Below are positions 52,352 to 61,167 of a DNA stretch of 64,000 nucleotides, in pieces. Under the pieces are notes generated by a model, which ran no database searches, was not told the DNA's origin, and saw only the letters and a list, made by a program, of their open reading frames with translations. Source of the stretch: Caulobacter zeae (GTDB taxonomy: Bacteria; Pseudomonadota; Alphaproteobacteria; Caulobacterales; Caulobacteraceae); contig NZ_PJRS01000031.1 of assembly GCF_002858925.1 (NCBI RefSeq), positions 1-64,000 of the forward strand, written 5' to 3'. The position numbers and the translations under genes are program-made. How positions within the stretch are numbered: position 1 is the first letter of the stretch; each line of letters starts with the position of its first letter.

Positions 52352-52624
52352 TCCAAAGTCGCCTTCGGGAACCTTGACCGGTTCCGATCCGTTCAAGCCT
52401 CGCCGCAGGCGTGGCCCCATTTTCGCCTCGTCCGCGCCAAGTTCGACGCCGAAGAAGCCTGTTCGAGCGCGTCCGTACCTCATTCGGCGCCCATATGCGT
52501 GAACGAACTGGTGCGTGAACGAAGATGAACGGTCCGGTCAACGGCCGTTCAGAAACGGCTTGGCATGGTGCGGACAACGGACGGTCCCCCGATCGTCACG
52601 CCCGCTTTCAGGGAGAGTTTTTCG

Positions 52625-53227
52625 ATGATGATCCGGACCGCCATCAGCGCCCTCGTCGCCGGCGCGGCCCTCGTCGGCGCCGCGGCTCCGACCGTCGCCT
52701 CCGCCCAGGCCTACGGCTCGGGCGCCTATCAGGGCGGGGCCTACGACCGTAACGGCTACTACTACGACCCCTGCCGCCGCAGCACGACCAACCGCACCAC
52801 GGGCGGCGGCCTGGCCGGCGCTGGCATCGGCGCGGCCATCGGCGGCAGCGTCGCAGGTCGCGGTGCCAAGACCGAAGGCGCGGTGCTGGGCGGCCTGCTC
52901 GGCGCGGTCGTCGGCGGCAATATCGGCCGCAGCTCGGCCGCCTGCGCCCCTGGCGCGGTTCCCCCGCCGCCTCCCCCGCCCCGCGCCTACAACGACTACG
53001 ATCGCGGCTACGACAACGGCGGCTATGACGACGCCTACTACGATCGTCGCGGCGGTAACGGCTACACCTACGAGTCGGAACGCTCCTACCGCGTGACCGA
53101 GGGCCGCGCCGACGCCAACGGCTGCACCCTGGCCGAAAGCCCGATCTACCTGCCCGACGGCCGCACCCAGAAGCGCTTCGTCCGCGTCTGCCCCGACGCC
53201 TCGGGCCGCTACCAGGTCGTCGACTAA
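52625..53227 (+). CDS. Exported glycine-zipper (2TM) protein
   Basis: A 200-residue secreted protein with a signal peptide (IRTAISALVAGAALVGAAAPTVASAQ). The glycine-zipper segment GGGLAGAGIGAAIGGSVAGRG then EGAVLGGLLGAVVGGNIG is of the 17 kDa/RcnB-like surface-antigen kind. A Tyr/Gly/Asp-rich low-complexity part and a C-terminal domain with paired cysteines follow. Such zippers often embed in or associate with membranes. ATG at 52625; a perfect terminator follows. Function unknown. Confidence 0.85.
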   Translation: MMIRTAISALVAGAALVGAAAPTVASAQAYGSGAYQGGAYDRNGYYYDPCRRSTTNRTTGGGLAGAGIGAAIGGSVAGRGAKTEGAVLGGLLGAVVGGNIGRSSAACAPGAVPPPPPPPRAYNDYDRGYDNGGYDDAYYDRRGGNGYTYESERSYRVTEGRADANGCTLAESPIYLPDGRTQKRFVRVCPDASGRYQVVD

Positions 53228-53270
53228 GTTTCTCTAGGCGGATTTCCTCTCTGGAACTCCACATACTTAA

Positions 53271-53305
53271 GGCCGCCGGCTCCCTGAGCCGGCGGCCTTT
53301 TCTTT
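53271..53305 (+). terminator. Terminator after the glycine-zipper gene
   Basis: GGCCGCCGGCTC-CCT-GAGCCGGCGGCC, a 12-bp perfect stem with a 3-base loop, followed by TTTTCTTT, 43 bp after the stop. Confidence 0.93.
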
Positions 53306-53393
53306 GGACGCAGTGGAGGCTATGCGCCCGGCGTGGTCATTGCCGCGCCGATCGGTCTAGCGACCCCGGATCGACCTGGCTTCCCCGCCTCGT

Positions 53394-54422
53394 CTACGAC
53401 TTGGCATCCGAAACCTTCACGCTCGACACGAGCGCGCTCAGCCAGTCCGCTTCGTTCTGACCAGCGTGATAGAGGCTGACGCTCAGGACGATGGGCGAGC
53501 CGACCCACGACAGCGTCGATTTGCGCTGACCGGCGCCGTTCTCGATATACTGCGGAACCACTTCGAAGCCGCTGTCGAGCTTGAACGGCGTAGCCCCGTC
53601 GGCGGCCTTGACCGCCTTTCCACCGCTGTACAGCGCCTCGCGCGCGACTACGTAGCCGGCCTTGCAGTCGTAAAGCATCGAGGCCGTGCGGCTACCGTCC
53701 TCCAAAAGCAGCGTAGCGTACTCCACGCGGGTGCAGCCGTGCGCGGCGAGCGCATCAGAAATCGTGGTCAGCGGACTATAAGGTCCGGCAAGACTGCTCT
53801 TCTCCCAGCCTTGCAGCGACCGCAGGATCGCCGCGCGATCGGGGATCAGGTCGCTGTCCACCCGTAGAGGCGTTTCCGGCTTCAGCGCGAGAGCGACGTT
53901 CTGTCGGTCGTTAAGGCGCTCCCTTGACACGGCCTGCTCGTCCGTCGGGGCGTTTCGAAGCGCCGTAGCGATGAAGCAGTTGCCGCTGGTCAGCTTGGTG
54001 TCGCAGTTGGACGTGCTGATCTCACCAGACGAGACGAAGTCGGGGCAGACAGCCTCGATCTCGTCGAAGAGGGAAGCGGGACCCTTTCCCGGCTTGTCGC
54101 CCTGGGCCGGATTGAGGAAGTGCCAGGTGAAGATCGACGAGGGCGCGTCAATGGGCGCCGCGATGGTCCTTTGCTTGGTAAAGGCGCAACAGGTCGCCTC
54201 ATCCGAAGCGGGCGTAGCCGTGCCCGCGGTCACGATCGTCCACTGGAACTGGAACTGGAACGGGATGGAGTTGGTGTTGCTCACCGACGTCGCCGAGATG
54301 AATAGCGGGCAGGCGAAGGTGTTTGTCAGGGATACGCCGGCTGCGGCCCAGGCGTTACCGGCCAGCACACTCAAGGTCATTGCGAACAATATGGTTCGAC
54401 AATGGAATACTAGACGCGACAT
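53394..54422 (-). CDS. Secreted cysteine-containing protein, unknown
   Basis: A 342-residue exported protein with a signal peptide (LVFHCRTILFAMTLSVLAGNAWA). The N-terminal half has strand-like Ser/Thr stretches and the aromatic repeat IPFQFQFQWTIV, encoded by a GGAACT-type hexamer repeated about three times. The C-terminal half contains TRVEYATLLLEDGSRTASML and YDCKAGYVVAREALYSG, beta-sheet-like. AAAAAGG precedes the ATG. Base use is somewhat less GC-rich than the neighbours, so it may be horizontally acquired. No family recognised. Confidence 0.72.
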   Translation of the reverse strand: MSRLVFHCRTILFAMTLSVLAGNAWAAAGVSLTNTFACPLFISATSVSNTNSIPFQFQFQWTIVTAGTATPASDEATCCAFTKQRTIAAPIDAPSSIFTWHFLNPAQGDKPGKGPASLFDEIEAVCPDFVSSGEISTSNCDTKLTSGNCFIATALRNAPTDEQAVSRERLNDRQNVALALKPETPLRVDSDLIPDRAAILRSLQGWEKSSLAGPYSPLTTISDALAAHGCTRVEYATLLLEDGSRTASMLYDCKAGYVVAREALYSGGKAVKAADGATPFKLDSGFEVVPQYIENGAGQRKSTLSWVGSPIVLSVSLYHAGQNEADWLSALVSSVKVSDAKS

Positions 54423-54561
54423 CGAACACCTTTTTAAGAATCACTATCAAAAGCAACCTAAGGGAAGACACCAAAGATCGCAATGATTGTGAAATACGCA
54501 TTTCGCGCTCAGGCCGAACCGCGCGGCAGACTTCACTTTCGCAATCGCCTTCCCGAAGCGA

Positions 54562-55248
54562 TCACCCCCGCAACCACCCCGCCGCTTCCTCCACGTCCAC
54601 CACATCCGCGTACTTCAGCTGCAAATCGGTCAGGTTGGCGTAGTGGTAGCTCTCGTGCTTGTCGGCCACGCATTGCTCGGGAACGATCGTGCGGTAGCCG
54701 CGCGAGAGGCTTTCGACGGCGCTGGCGCGCACGCAGCCGCTGGTCGAACCGCCGGTCAGGATCACCGTGTCGACCTTGTGCCAGACCAGATAGCTCTGCA
54801 GCGGGCTCTCGAAGAAGGCGCTGGGCATGCGCTTATCGAAGACCAGATCGACGGCTTCGTCGATCTCGACGCGCGGGTCGAAGGCGTGGCGCTCGCTGTT
54901 CTGCTTGATGTTCTGCAGGCTGTCGGGGGTGTCGGTGCGCGTGCCCCAGACGCCGGCGTCGCCGCCGTCGGGCTTGTACATCACCCGCGTCCAGATCACC
55001 GGCATGCCCCGCGCCCGGGCCAGGGCCGAGATGCGGTTCACATGGGCGATCTGGTCGGGATCGGTGACGTAGGCGCTCTTGGGGAACAGGTCGGGCCGGG
55101 TATAGGCCTGCTGGAAGTCGATATTGACCACCGCCGCCTTGGACCCGAAGCCGAAACGGGCGCGGGCCGGATTGGCCTTCACCGCCTCGTAGAGTTGCCG
55201 GGCGGTCTTGTCTTCACGCACCATGGTGGGTTCGAAACGCAGGGTCAT
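54562..55248 (-). CDS. Isochorismatase-fold cysteine hydrolase
   Basis: A 228-residue hydrolase of the isochorismatase/N-carbamoylsarcosine amidase superfamily. The catalytic triad is Asp44 (AVVNIDFQQAY), Lys139 (VDLVFDKRMPSAFFES) and Cys172 (TGGSTSGCVRASAVESLSRG), with the cis-peptide GGSTSG. It hydrolyses an amide or related bond on a small molecule. It is the downstream member of a two-gene unit with a membrane protein (12 bp gap). Substrate unknown; several cluster neighbours to the right are also catabolic-type enzymes. Confidence 0.92.
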   Translation of the reverse strand: MTLRFEPTMVREDKTARQLYEAVKANPARARFGFGSKAAVVNIDFQQAYTRPDLFPKSAYVTDPDQIAHVNRISALARARGMPVIWTRVMYKPDGGDAGVWGTRTDTPDSLQNIKQNSERHAFDPRVEIDEAVDLVFDKRMPSAFFESPLQSYLVWHKVDTVILTGGSTSGCVRASAVESLSRGYRTIVPEQCVADKHESYHYANLTDLQLKYADVVDVEEAAGWLRG

Positions 55249-55260
55249 GGCGGGGCTCCT

Positions 55261-55917
55261 TCAGGCGGGGGTCCAGAGGCCGAGCAGCGCGGCGAGGATC
55301 AGCAGGATCCAGAGGCTGACGACCACGGGCCGGGTCTTCTCCAGCACCGCGGCGATGGTCGCATCGCCCTCGGGCGTCGGGCCGGTGGTCATCATGGCCA
55401 CGACCGGCGGGCCCAGCGGGGCCAGCAGCTTGCGGATGAAGAGGCCGCAGCCGATGGCGATCGCCAGGATCAGCATCTTGAGCGCCAGGAACAGCGGCGC
55501 CGTCGCCAGGCCTGCGAGGCTGGCGCCGCCGAAGCCGGCCAGGGCGACCAGAACGCCCCAGCGGATGGCGATGTCGATGCGGCGAACTCCGGCCTTGGGC
55601 GGGCTGTGATGGATATGGATGGCCCAGGCCATGGTCAGCCAGAACAGGCACAGCGCCCACACGGCCGCCACGGCCTCGGGCGGCACATCCCACCAGCCCT
55701 TCAGCTTGGCCAGGGTCAGGCCCGTCGGCAGGGCCAGGATCAGGCAGGTGCGCGGGGCCATGTCGATGTCGGCCAGCACCTTCAGCGCCAGGCCGCGCTC
55801 CTTGACCGTACGGGCCGGATCGGCGGCGTAGCGCGAGGTGTAGAAGGCCCCCAGGTCCCCGCCCAGCCAGTAGACGAAGACCAGCACGTGCAGCAGCGTG
55901 ATCAGGGCGAGAAGCAT
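55261..55917 (-). CDS. Integral membrane protein (CopD/DUF2269-like)
   Basis: A 218-residue membrane protein with about six helices (LLALITLLHVLVFVYWLGGD; AVWALCLFWLTMAWAIHIHH; WGVLVALAGFGGASLAGLAT; LKMLILAIAIGCGLFI; VVVSLWILLILAALLGL). The first helix, with LHVLVFVYWLGGDLGAFYTS, and the central HIHH pattern recall the heme- or copper-associated CopD/DUF2269-like group. It is 12 bp upstream of the amidase-like gene and co-transcribed. Function unknown. Confidence 0.75.
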   Translation of the reverse strand: MLLALITLLHVLVFVYWLGGDLGAFYTSRYAADPARTVKERGLALKVLADIDMAPRTCLILALPTGLTLAKLKGWWDVPPEAVAAVWALCLFWLTMAWAIHIHHSPPKAGVRRIDIAIRWGVLVALAGFGGASLAGLATAPLFLALKMLILAIAIGCGLFIRKLLAPLGPPVVAMMTTGPTPEGDATIAAVLEKTRPVVVSLWILLILAALLGLWTPA

Positions 55918-56098
55918 CGTGGAATCCGGCGGTTGTCAGGCCGTCTTGATGCCGCCTGGAAAGGCGCCTTGGCGGATCCTCGCCGGTTTTCTCGCCTCGC
56001 GGATAGCAAGTCCCGGGTGCGACGCTGCGGACACAGGCGAATCCGAACAAGCGTGCTACAGCACGCATCGAGGGGCTTTTTCCGTATCGTAGGTTCGT

Positions 56099-56692
56099 AT
56101 GCGTTCTTACCGTCGCCCAGGCCTGGCGCTTGCCGGACTGCTGCTGCTCGCCTTTCCCCAGATCGCCGCCGCCCAGAGCCAGGCCCAGGCGGTGCTCGAC
56201 GAGATCAACTACGTCCGCGCCAATCCCAGAGCCTATGCCGACGAGCTGCGCCGCTCCGAGCCCCACCATGGCGAGGATCCCGACGCCCTGCATGAAGCCG
56301 TCGCCGAACTACAGCGCCAACGGCCCCTGCCCCCGCTGACCGCCGACGGCCGCATCGACGACGCCGCCCGCGACCACGCCAGCGCCCAGGGCGCGCGCGG
56401 CACGGTCGGCCACGGCGCGACCGGCAGCCTGGGCCAGCGGCTGCGCAAGTACGGCGTCTATGCCGGCATGTCGGCCGAGAACATCTCCTATGGCTACGAA
56501 GACCCGCGCGACGTGGTCCGCCAGCTGGTGGTCGACAGCCGCGTGCCGGGCCGCGGCCACCGCCGCAACATCCTGTCAGCCAGCTACAGCAGCGCCGGCG
56601 CCGCCTGCGGCGGGCATCGCTCCTACGGCGCCATGTGCGTCATCGACTTCGCCGGGGCCATGCCCGAGGGCGCGGCGCGAGCGGCGCGTTAG
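56099..56692 (+). CDS. Secreted CAP/SCP-domain protein
   Basis: A 197-residue exported protein with a signal peptide (RRPGLALAGLLLLAFPQIAAA). The CAP domain (about 28-185) has VLDEINYVRANPRAYADELR, DHASAQGARGTVGHGATGSL and MSAENISYG with RGHRRNIL, including the His/Glu pair of the CAP cavity. CAP proteins bind lipids or other ligands; bacterial roles are mostly unknown. It is followed by a family C repeat at a convergent junction. Confidence 0.9.
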   Translation: MRSYRRPGLALAGLLLLAFPQIAAAQSQAQAVLDEINYVRANPRAYADELRRSEPHHGEDPDALHEAVAELQRQRPLPPLTADGRIDDAARDHASAQGARGTVGHGATGSLGQRLRKYGVYAGMSAENISYGYEDPRDVVRQLVVDSRVPGRGHRRNILSASYSSAGAACGGHRSYGAMCVIDFAGAMPEGAARAAR

Positions 56693-56701
56693 GGGGCTGA
56701 A

Positions 56702-56789
56702 ACCTCGCCCTTCGACAAGCTCAGGGTGAGGTTTCAACTGAGCCGCAGCGCACATTGTCCTCATCCTGAGTTTGTCGAAGGGCGAGGAC
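56702..56789. repeat. Family C intergenic inverted repeat
   Basis: Arms CCTCGCCCTTCGACAAGCTC and TCCTGAGTTTGTCGAAGGGC face each other between the convergent CAP and CaiB genes, 9 bp and 20 bp from their stop codons. Confidence 0.88.
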
Positions 56790-56809
56790 ACGCATGGCGT
56801 CGGCGGCCC

Positions 56810-58048
56810 CTAGATCACCCCTGCGCTCGCCAGCTCGGCGATCTCCGCCTCGCTCTTCCCCAACCCGGCCAGCACCGCCGCCGTGTCCGCCCCCAGGGCC
56901 GGCGGCGGGCGCTCCACCACGACCGGCGTGCGCGAGGCCCGGATCGGCGAGGCCACGGTGCGGATGGATGACGCCAGGTCTTCCCGCGCCTGCTCGACCA
57001 CCAGGCCGCGATGCACCGCCTGCGGTTCCTGGAACACCTGGTCGATCGCATTGATCGGCCCGCACGGCACGCCCGCGGCCTCCAGCAGCGCGATCCAATC
57101 CCGCGTCGTACGGTTGACCAGGATCGGAGCCATGGCCTGAGCCAGCTGCGCCCGCGCCGCCACCCGCTGGGCGTTGGTCGTAAAGCGGGGATCCTCGGCC
57201 AGGTCCGGCGCGTCGGCCGCCTTGGCGAAGGCGCGGAACTGGCCGTCGTTGCCCACCGCCAGCACCATCGCCCCATCGGCGGTGGCGAACACCTGGTAGG
57301 GCGCGAGATTGGGGTGGGCGTTGCCCAGGCGCTCGGGCGCCTTGCCGGTGGCGAAGTAGTTGCTGGCCTGGTTGGCCAGCACGGCGGCCTGCACGTCGAA
57401 CAGGGCGATGTCCATGTGCTGCCCCTCCCCGGTCGCCCGCGCATGCAGCAGGCCGCAGAGGATGGCGTTGGCCGCATAGAGGCCGGTGAACAGGTCGACC
57501 ACCGCCACGCCCACCTTCATCGGCTCGGCGCCGTCGGCTCCGTCCGGCTGCCCGGTGATCGACATCAGCCCGCCCATGGCCTGGATCATGTAGTCGTAGC
57601 CGGCCCGCGCCGCGTAGGGTCCGGTCTGGCCAAAGCCGGTGATCGAGCAATAGACCAGCCGCGGATTGATCGCCGCCAGGCTCTCATAGTCGAGGCCGTA
57701 CTTGGAGAGGCCCCCGACCTTGAAGTTCTCGACCACCACGTCGGCCTCCGCCGCCATCTGGCGGATCAGTTCGGCGCCGCGCGGATCGGCCATGTCGATG
57801 GTCACCGAGCGCTTGTTGCGGTTGGCGCAGGTGAAATAGGCCGCATCGCCCCGCCCGCCGTCGGTCGTCTCGAAGAACGGAGGGCCCCAGGCGCGGGTGT
57901 CGTCGCCGACGCCCGGCCGCTCGACCTTGACCACCTCGGCGCCCATGTCGGCCAGGGCCTGGGTCGCCCAGGGACCGGCCAGCACGCGGGAAAGATCGAG
58001 CACCTTGACCCCACAAAGGGCGGCGCCGGGCCTGACGTCTGATCGCAA
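56810..58048 (-). CDS. CaiB/Frc-family CoA transferase
   Basis: A 412-residue family III CoA transferase. VKVLDLSRVLAGPWATQALA then ADMGAEVVKVERPGVGDDTR are the CoA-binding start. The catalytic aspartate lies in RAGYDYMIQAMGGLMSITGQ. AAGVPCGPINAIDQVFQEPQ is the C-terminal motif. It moves CoA between carboxylic acids (for example in formate/oxalate, carnitine or aromatic acid degradation). It is divergent from an MFS transporter, followed by a methyltransferase and a VOC protein, so a catabolic uptake cluster is likely. Confidence 0.93.
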   Translation of the reverse strand: MRSDVRPGAALCGVKVLDLSRVLAGPWATQALADMGAEVVKVERPGVGDDTRAWGPPFFETTDGGRGDAAYFTCANRNKRSVTIDMADPRGAELIRQMAAEADVVVENFKVGGLSKYGLDYESLAAINPRLVYCSITGFGQTGPYAARAGYDYMIQAMGGLMSITGQPDGADGAEPMKVGVAVVDLFTGLYAANAILCGLLHARATGEGQHMDIALFDVQAAVLANQASNYFATGKAPERLGNAHPNLAPYQVFATADGAMVLAVGNDGQFRAFAKAADAPDLAEDPRFTTNAQRVAARAQLAQAMAPILVNRTTRDWIALLEAAGVPCGPINAIDQVFQEPQAVHRGLVVEQAREDLASSIRTVASPIRASRTPVVVERPPPALGADTAAVLAGLGKSEAEIAELASAGVI

Positions 58049-58138
58049 GGCGACTGCTCCGGATATTCCTGTTGCGGGCGCCGTTCAGCGCCCCAGGCTG
58101 CCTCGCCTACCGATGTGATCGCGGCGGGGCAAACGGCG

Positions 58139-59437
58139 ATGGCGAAACTATCCGAAATCCAGCAAGGCGAATTCCGGCGCGGCTGGCCGCTGCTGCTCAG
58201 CGTCGTGCTGGGCGTGGGCCTGGGGCTGTCGCCCCTGCCCTTCTACAGCATCGGCATGCTGGCCCCGCAACTGGCCAAGGAATTCGGCTGGAGCTTCGCC
58301 TCGATCATGCTGGGCCTGCCGGTCGCCACCGTGGCCGTCATGATCGTCGGTCCGATCATCGGCTGGCTGGGCGACAGGGTCGGCGTGCGGCCGGTGGCCA
58401 TAACCTCGCTCGTGCTGTTCGCCTTCGCCTTCATGGGCTTTGCCCTGACCAACGGCTCGCTGCCGCTGTTCTACCTGAACTGGGCGATCATGGGCGCGGT
58501 CGGCGCGGGCACCCTGCCCACCACCTGGACCCGGGCGATCAACAACGGCTTCGAACTGAACAAAGGCCTGGCCCTGGGCGTCGCCCTGATGGGCACGGGC
58601 GTCTTCGGCTTTCTGATCAAGCCGTTCCTGATGTGGATGATCGAGGCCCACGGCTGGCGCGCGGCCTACCTCGTCACCGGCGCCCTGCCCCTGGCCATCG
58701 CCCTGCCGGTGGCGCTGCTGGCCTTCAAGGACCCCGGCGCCCGCCGTGTCCACACGCAGGACGCGCCCCTTCCGGGCCTCGCCCTGCCCCAGGCGCTGCG
58801 CGATGCGAAGTTCTGGCTGATCGCCGGCGGCTTCCTGCTGTTCTCCTTCGCCATCGCCGGCCCCCTGCCCAATCTCGAGAACCTGCTGAAGCTGAAGGGC
58901 TTCACGAAGGCCGAAATCGTCAGCCTGGCCCCCGTCGTGGGGCTTTCGGTGATCGTCGGCCGCGTGGCCGGCGGCTGGCTCGTCGACCGCTTCTGGGCCC
59001 CGGCCGTGGCGCTGGTGCTGCTGTGCCTGCCCGCCGTCGGCTGCCTGATCCTGCACGGCCAGGACCCCGCTTTCACCAGCGCCCTCTTGGCCATCGCCCT
59101 CGTCGGCATGGCGGCGGGCATGGAGTTCGACCTGCTGGCCTTCCTGATCGCCCGCTATTTCGGGGCTCGATCCTATTCGACGCTCTACGGCTGCCTCTAC
59201 CTGTCCTACGCCGCCGGCTCGGGGCTGGGTCCCGTGGCCTTCGGGGCCGATTTCGACGCCACCGGCGGCTACCAGCTGTCGCTGCTGGTCGCCACCGGCC
59301 TGCTGGTGGTCGGCGGCCTCGTCCTGCTGCCGCTGGGCCGCTACCGCTTCGCCTCCGAGCACGCCGTCGAGGAGCAGCGCATCGAAGCCGCCAGGAACGA
59401 GCAGGTCGGCGAGCGCGCAGCCGTGCCCGGCGCCTGA
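58139..59437 (+). CDS. MFS transporter, monocarboxylate-type
   Basis: A 432-residue 12-helix major facilitator. GWPLLLSVVLGVGLGLSPLP begins helix 1. GPIIGWLGDRVGVRPVAITS is the cytoplasmic MFS signature between helices 2 and 3, and GRVAGGWLVDRFWAPAVAL is its copy in the second half. The sequence style resembles the monocarboxylate/oxalate-formate porter group (ACS/OFA-like). ATG at 58139 was chosen; a GTG at 58115 would add 8 residues. It probably imports the acid used by the divergent CoA transferase. Confidence 0.9.
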   Translation: MAKLSEIQQGEFRRGWPLLLSVVLGVGLGLSPLPFYSIGMLAPQLAKEFGWSFASIMLGLPVATVAVMIVGPIIGWLGDRVGVRPVAITSLVLFAFAFMGFALTNGSLPLFYLNWAIMGAVGAGTLPTTWTRAINNGFELNKGLALGVALMGTGVFGFLIKPFLMWMIEAHGWRAAYLVTGALPLAIALPVALLAFKDPGARRVHTQDAPLPGLALPQALRDAKFWLIAGGFLLFSFAIAGPLPNLENLLKLKGFTKAEIVSLAPVVGLSVIVGRVAGGWLVDRFWAPAVALVLLCLPAVGCLILHGQDPAFTSALLAIALVGMAAGMEFDLLAFLIARYFGARSYSTLYGCLYLSYAAGSGLGPVAFGADFDATGGYQLSLLVATGLLVVGGLVLLPLGRYRFASEHAVEEQRIEAARNEQVGERAAVPGA

Positions 59438-59548
59438 CTTCTTGGATTTCTGACAGGGGATTCCTGACAGGCGGATTTTCGCGTCGTCGCCCGTCCGCCA
59501 CCCGCCGGACGGGCGCAAGCTCGCGCCAATTGGAGTAGGAGTGCGCCC

Positions 59549-60787
59549 ATGACCGGTCGCGTCAACGAGGGGCCGATCCAGGCCTATGAGGGCCCGCCCG
59601 ACTATCGCAAGGTCGGCCGCCACGGGGTGTTCCCCGACATGTCGCACGACGAGGTCGAGCGGCTGAACGTCCTGGCCCAGCTCAACCGCCACCTCTCCAC
59701 CCGTGTCATCCCCGGCGTGAAACAGGCCTGGGAGACCCGCGCCCTGCCGGCCTTCGAGAAGGCCAACGATCGCGCGCCCAAGGATCGCCACGAAGTCCGC
59801 AAGGCGCTGCTGAAAGACCCCGCCTTCCAGACCTGGTCGGCCCTGCGCCGCCTGACCATGGAGCAGCGCCAGCAGGCCGGCCGCTGGACCACCCTGCGCC
59901 AGGCCGAGGAGCTGGCCGCCAAGGCCGCCGCGCTGAACGCCGGCCACGACCGGCTGGAACTCGATCCGTCCCTGCTGATCCCCCGCTACGTCAGCGCCGT
60001 AGACCACCACTGCATGCCCGGCAGCTATCACGTCGAGCGCTTCGAGGGCGACGTCTCCGGCGGCGCCAACTACGACCATGGCGGCTTCGCCACCACCGGC
60101 GGCCTCTTGGGACGCTTCTCCGACGGCGGCGGCCAGGCCGTGGTGCGCTGGGTGCAGCGCAAGCTGCCCGACTTCAAGCCGCGACGCATCCTCGACATCG
60201 GCGCCACCGTCGGCCACAGCGCCCTGCCGATCGCCCAGGCCTTCCCCGACGCCGAGGTCGTGGCCATCGACGTCGGCGGGCCGATGCTGCGCTACGCCGC
60301 CGCTCGCGCCGCCTCGCTGGGCGTGGAGAACATCCGCTTCGTCCAGGCCGACGGCGCCGACCTGTCGCGCTTTGCGGCCGGCAGCTTCGACTGGGTGCAG
60401 ACCACCATGTTTCTGCACGAGCTGTCCTTGGCCTCGATGAAGGCCATCTTCGCCGAGAGCCGCCGCGTGCTGGCCCCCGGCGGCGTGGTGCTGCACGTCG
60501 AGCAGCCGCAGTACGCGCCGACCATGCCGCTGTTCGAGCAGGCCATGCGCGACTGGGACGCCTTCTACAACAACGAGCCCTTCTGGAGCACGCTGCACGA
60601 GATCGACCTCGATGCCCGCATGGTCGAGGCCGGCTTCACGGCCGATGAGCTGATCCATGACGGCGTCACCGCCGTGGTCGACCGCGAGGTCTTTCCCGAC
60701 GCCGCCGACGACGACAGCGAAGACTACGGGCGAAAAGCCGCCTGGCGCGTGATCGGAGCGCGGAAAACTCCCAAGGAAGCCCGATGA
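59549..60787 (+). CDS. SAM-dependent methyltransferase with long N-domain
   Basis: A 412-residue protein. The C-terminal class I methyltransferase domain (about 205-370) has RRILDIGATVGHSALPIAQA (motif I, with GATVG for the usual GxGxG), VVAIDVGGPMLRYAAARAAS and VLAPGGVVLHVEQPQYAPTM. The first 200 residues are a mostly helical extension (PGVKQAWETRALPAFEKAND; MEQRQQAGRWTTLRQAEELA). It overlaps the next gene by 4 bp (ATGA). Substrate unknown; it lies in the CoA-transferase/transporter cluster. Confidence 0.88.
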   Translation: MTGRVNEGPIQAYEGPPDYRKVGRHGVFPDMSHDEVERLNVLAQLNRHLSTRVIPGVKQAWETRALPAFEKANDRAPKDRHEVRKALLKDPAFQTWSALRRLTMEQRQQAGRWTTLRQAEELAAKAAALNAGHDRLELDPSLLIPRYVSAVDHHCMPGSYHVERFEGDVSGGANYDHGGFATTGGLLGRFSDGGGQAVVRWVQRKLPDFKPRRILDIGATVGHSALPIAQAFPDAEVVAIDVGGPMLRYAAARAASLGVENIRFVQADGADLSRFAAGSFDWVQTTMFLHELSLASMKAIFAESRRVLAPGGVVLHVEQPQYAPTMPLFEQAMRDWDAFYNNEPFWSTLHEIDLDARMVEAGFTADELIHDGVTAVVDREVFPDAADDDSEDYGRKAAWRVIGARKTPKEAR

Positions 60788-61140
60788 GCATCGCAGACGC
60801 CCTGGCCGACGCCGGCGCCAAGCCCGCCGGCAAGCGCCCCTATTTCTTCGCCGACCGCGAGGTCGAGCGCGTGCTGGCCATCACCATGGCCGTGGTCCAG
60901 GAACTGGCCGTCACCCGCGCCCGGCTCGACACGCTGGAGCGCGTCATCGAGGCCCGCGGCGGTCTCGAACGCGCCGAGATCGAGCGCTTCGAACCCAGCC
61001 CCGAGGCCGCCGCCGAGCGCGGCCTGTGGCTTCAGGAATATCTCTCCCGCGTGCTGCGCATCGTCCAGCAGGAGGCCGAGGCCGCCACCGCCACGGGCGA
61101 CGTCGCTTCGGAAGACGTGGCCGTCGAGCTGCGCGACTAA
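60784..61140 (+). CDS. Small coiled-coil protein, unknown
   Basis: A 118-residue soluble protein with a mostly helical, charged sequence (AITMAVVQELAVTRARLDTL; WLQEYLSRVLRIVQQEAEAA) that looks like a coiled coil. It is translationally coupled to the methyltransferase (ATG overlaps its TGA) and lies 28 bp before the VOC gene. The coupling suggests it is a partner of one of these. I do not recognise a characterised family. Confidence 0.8.
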   Translation: MSIADALADAGAKPAGKRPYFFADREVERVLAITMAVVQELAVTRARLDTLERVIEARGGLERAEIERFEPSPEAAAERGLWLQEYLSRVLRIVQQEAEAATATGDVASEDVAVELRD

Positions 61141-61167
61141 AGCCCGCACGATTTCAAGGACCTATCG

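Noticed and set aside
52498..52535. Repeated GAAC words near 52.5 kb as a possible SOS operator
   Set aside because: Spacings are N0, N8 and N6, never the N7 required by alphaproteobacterial LexA.
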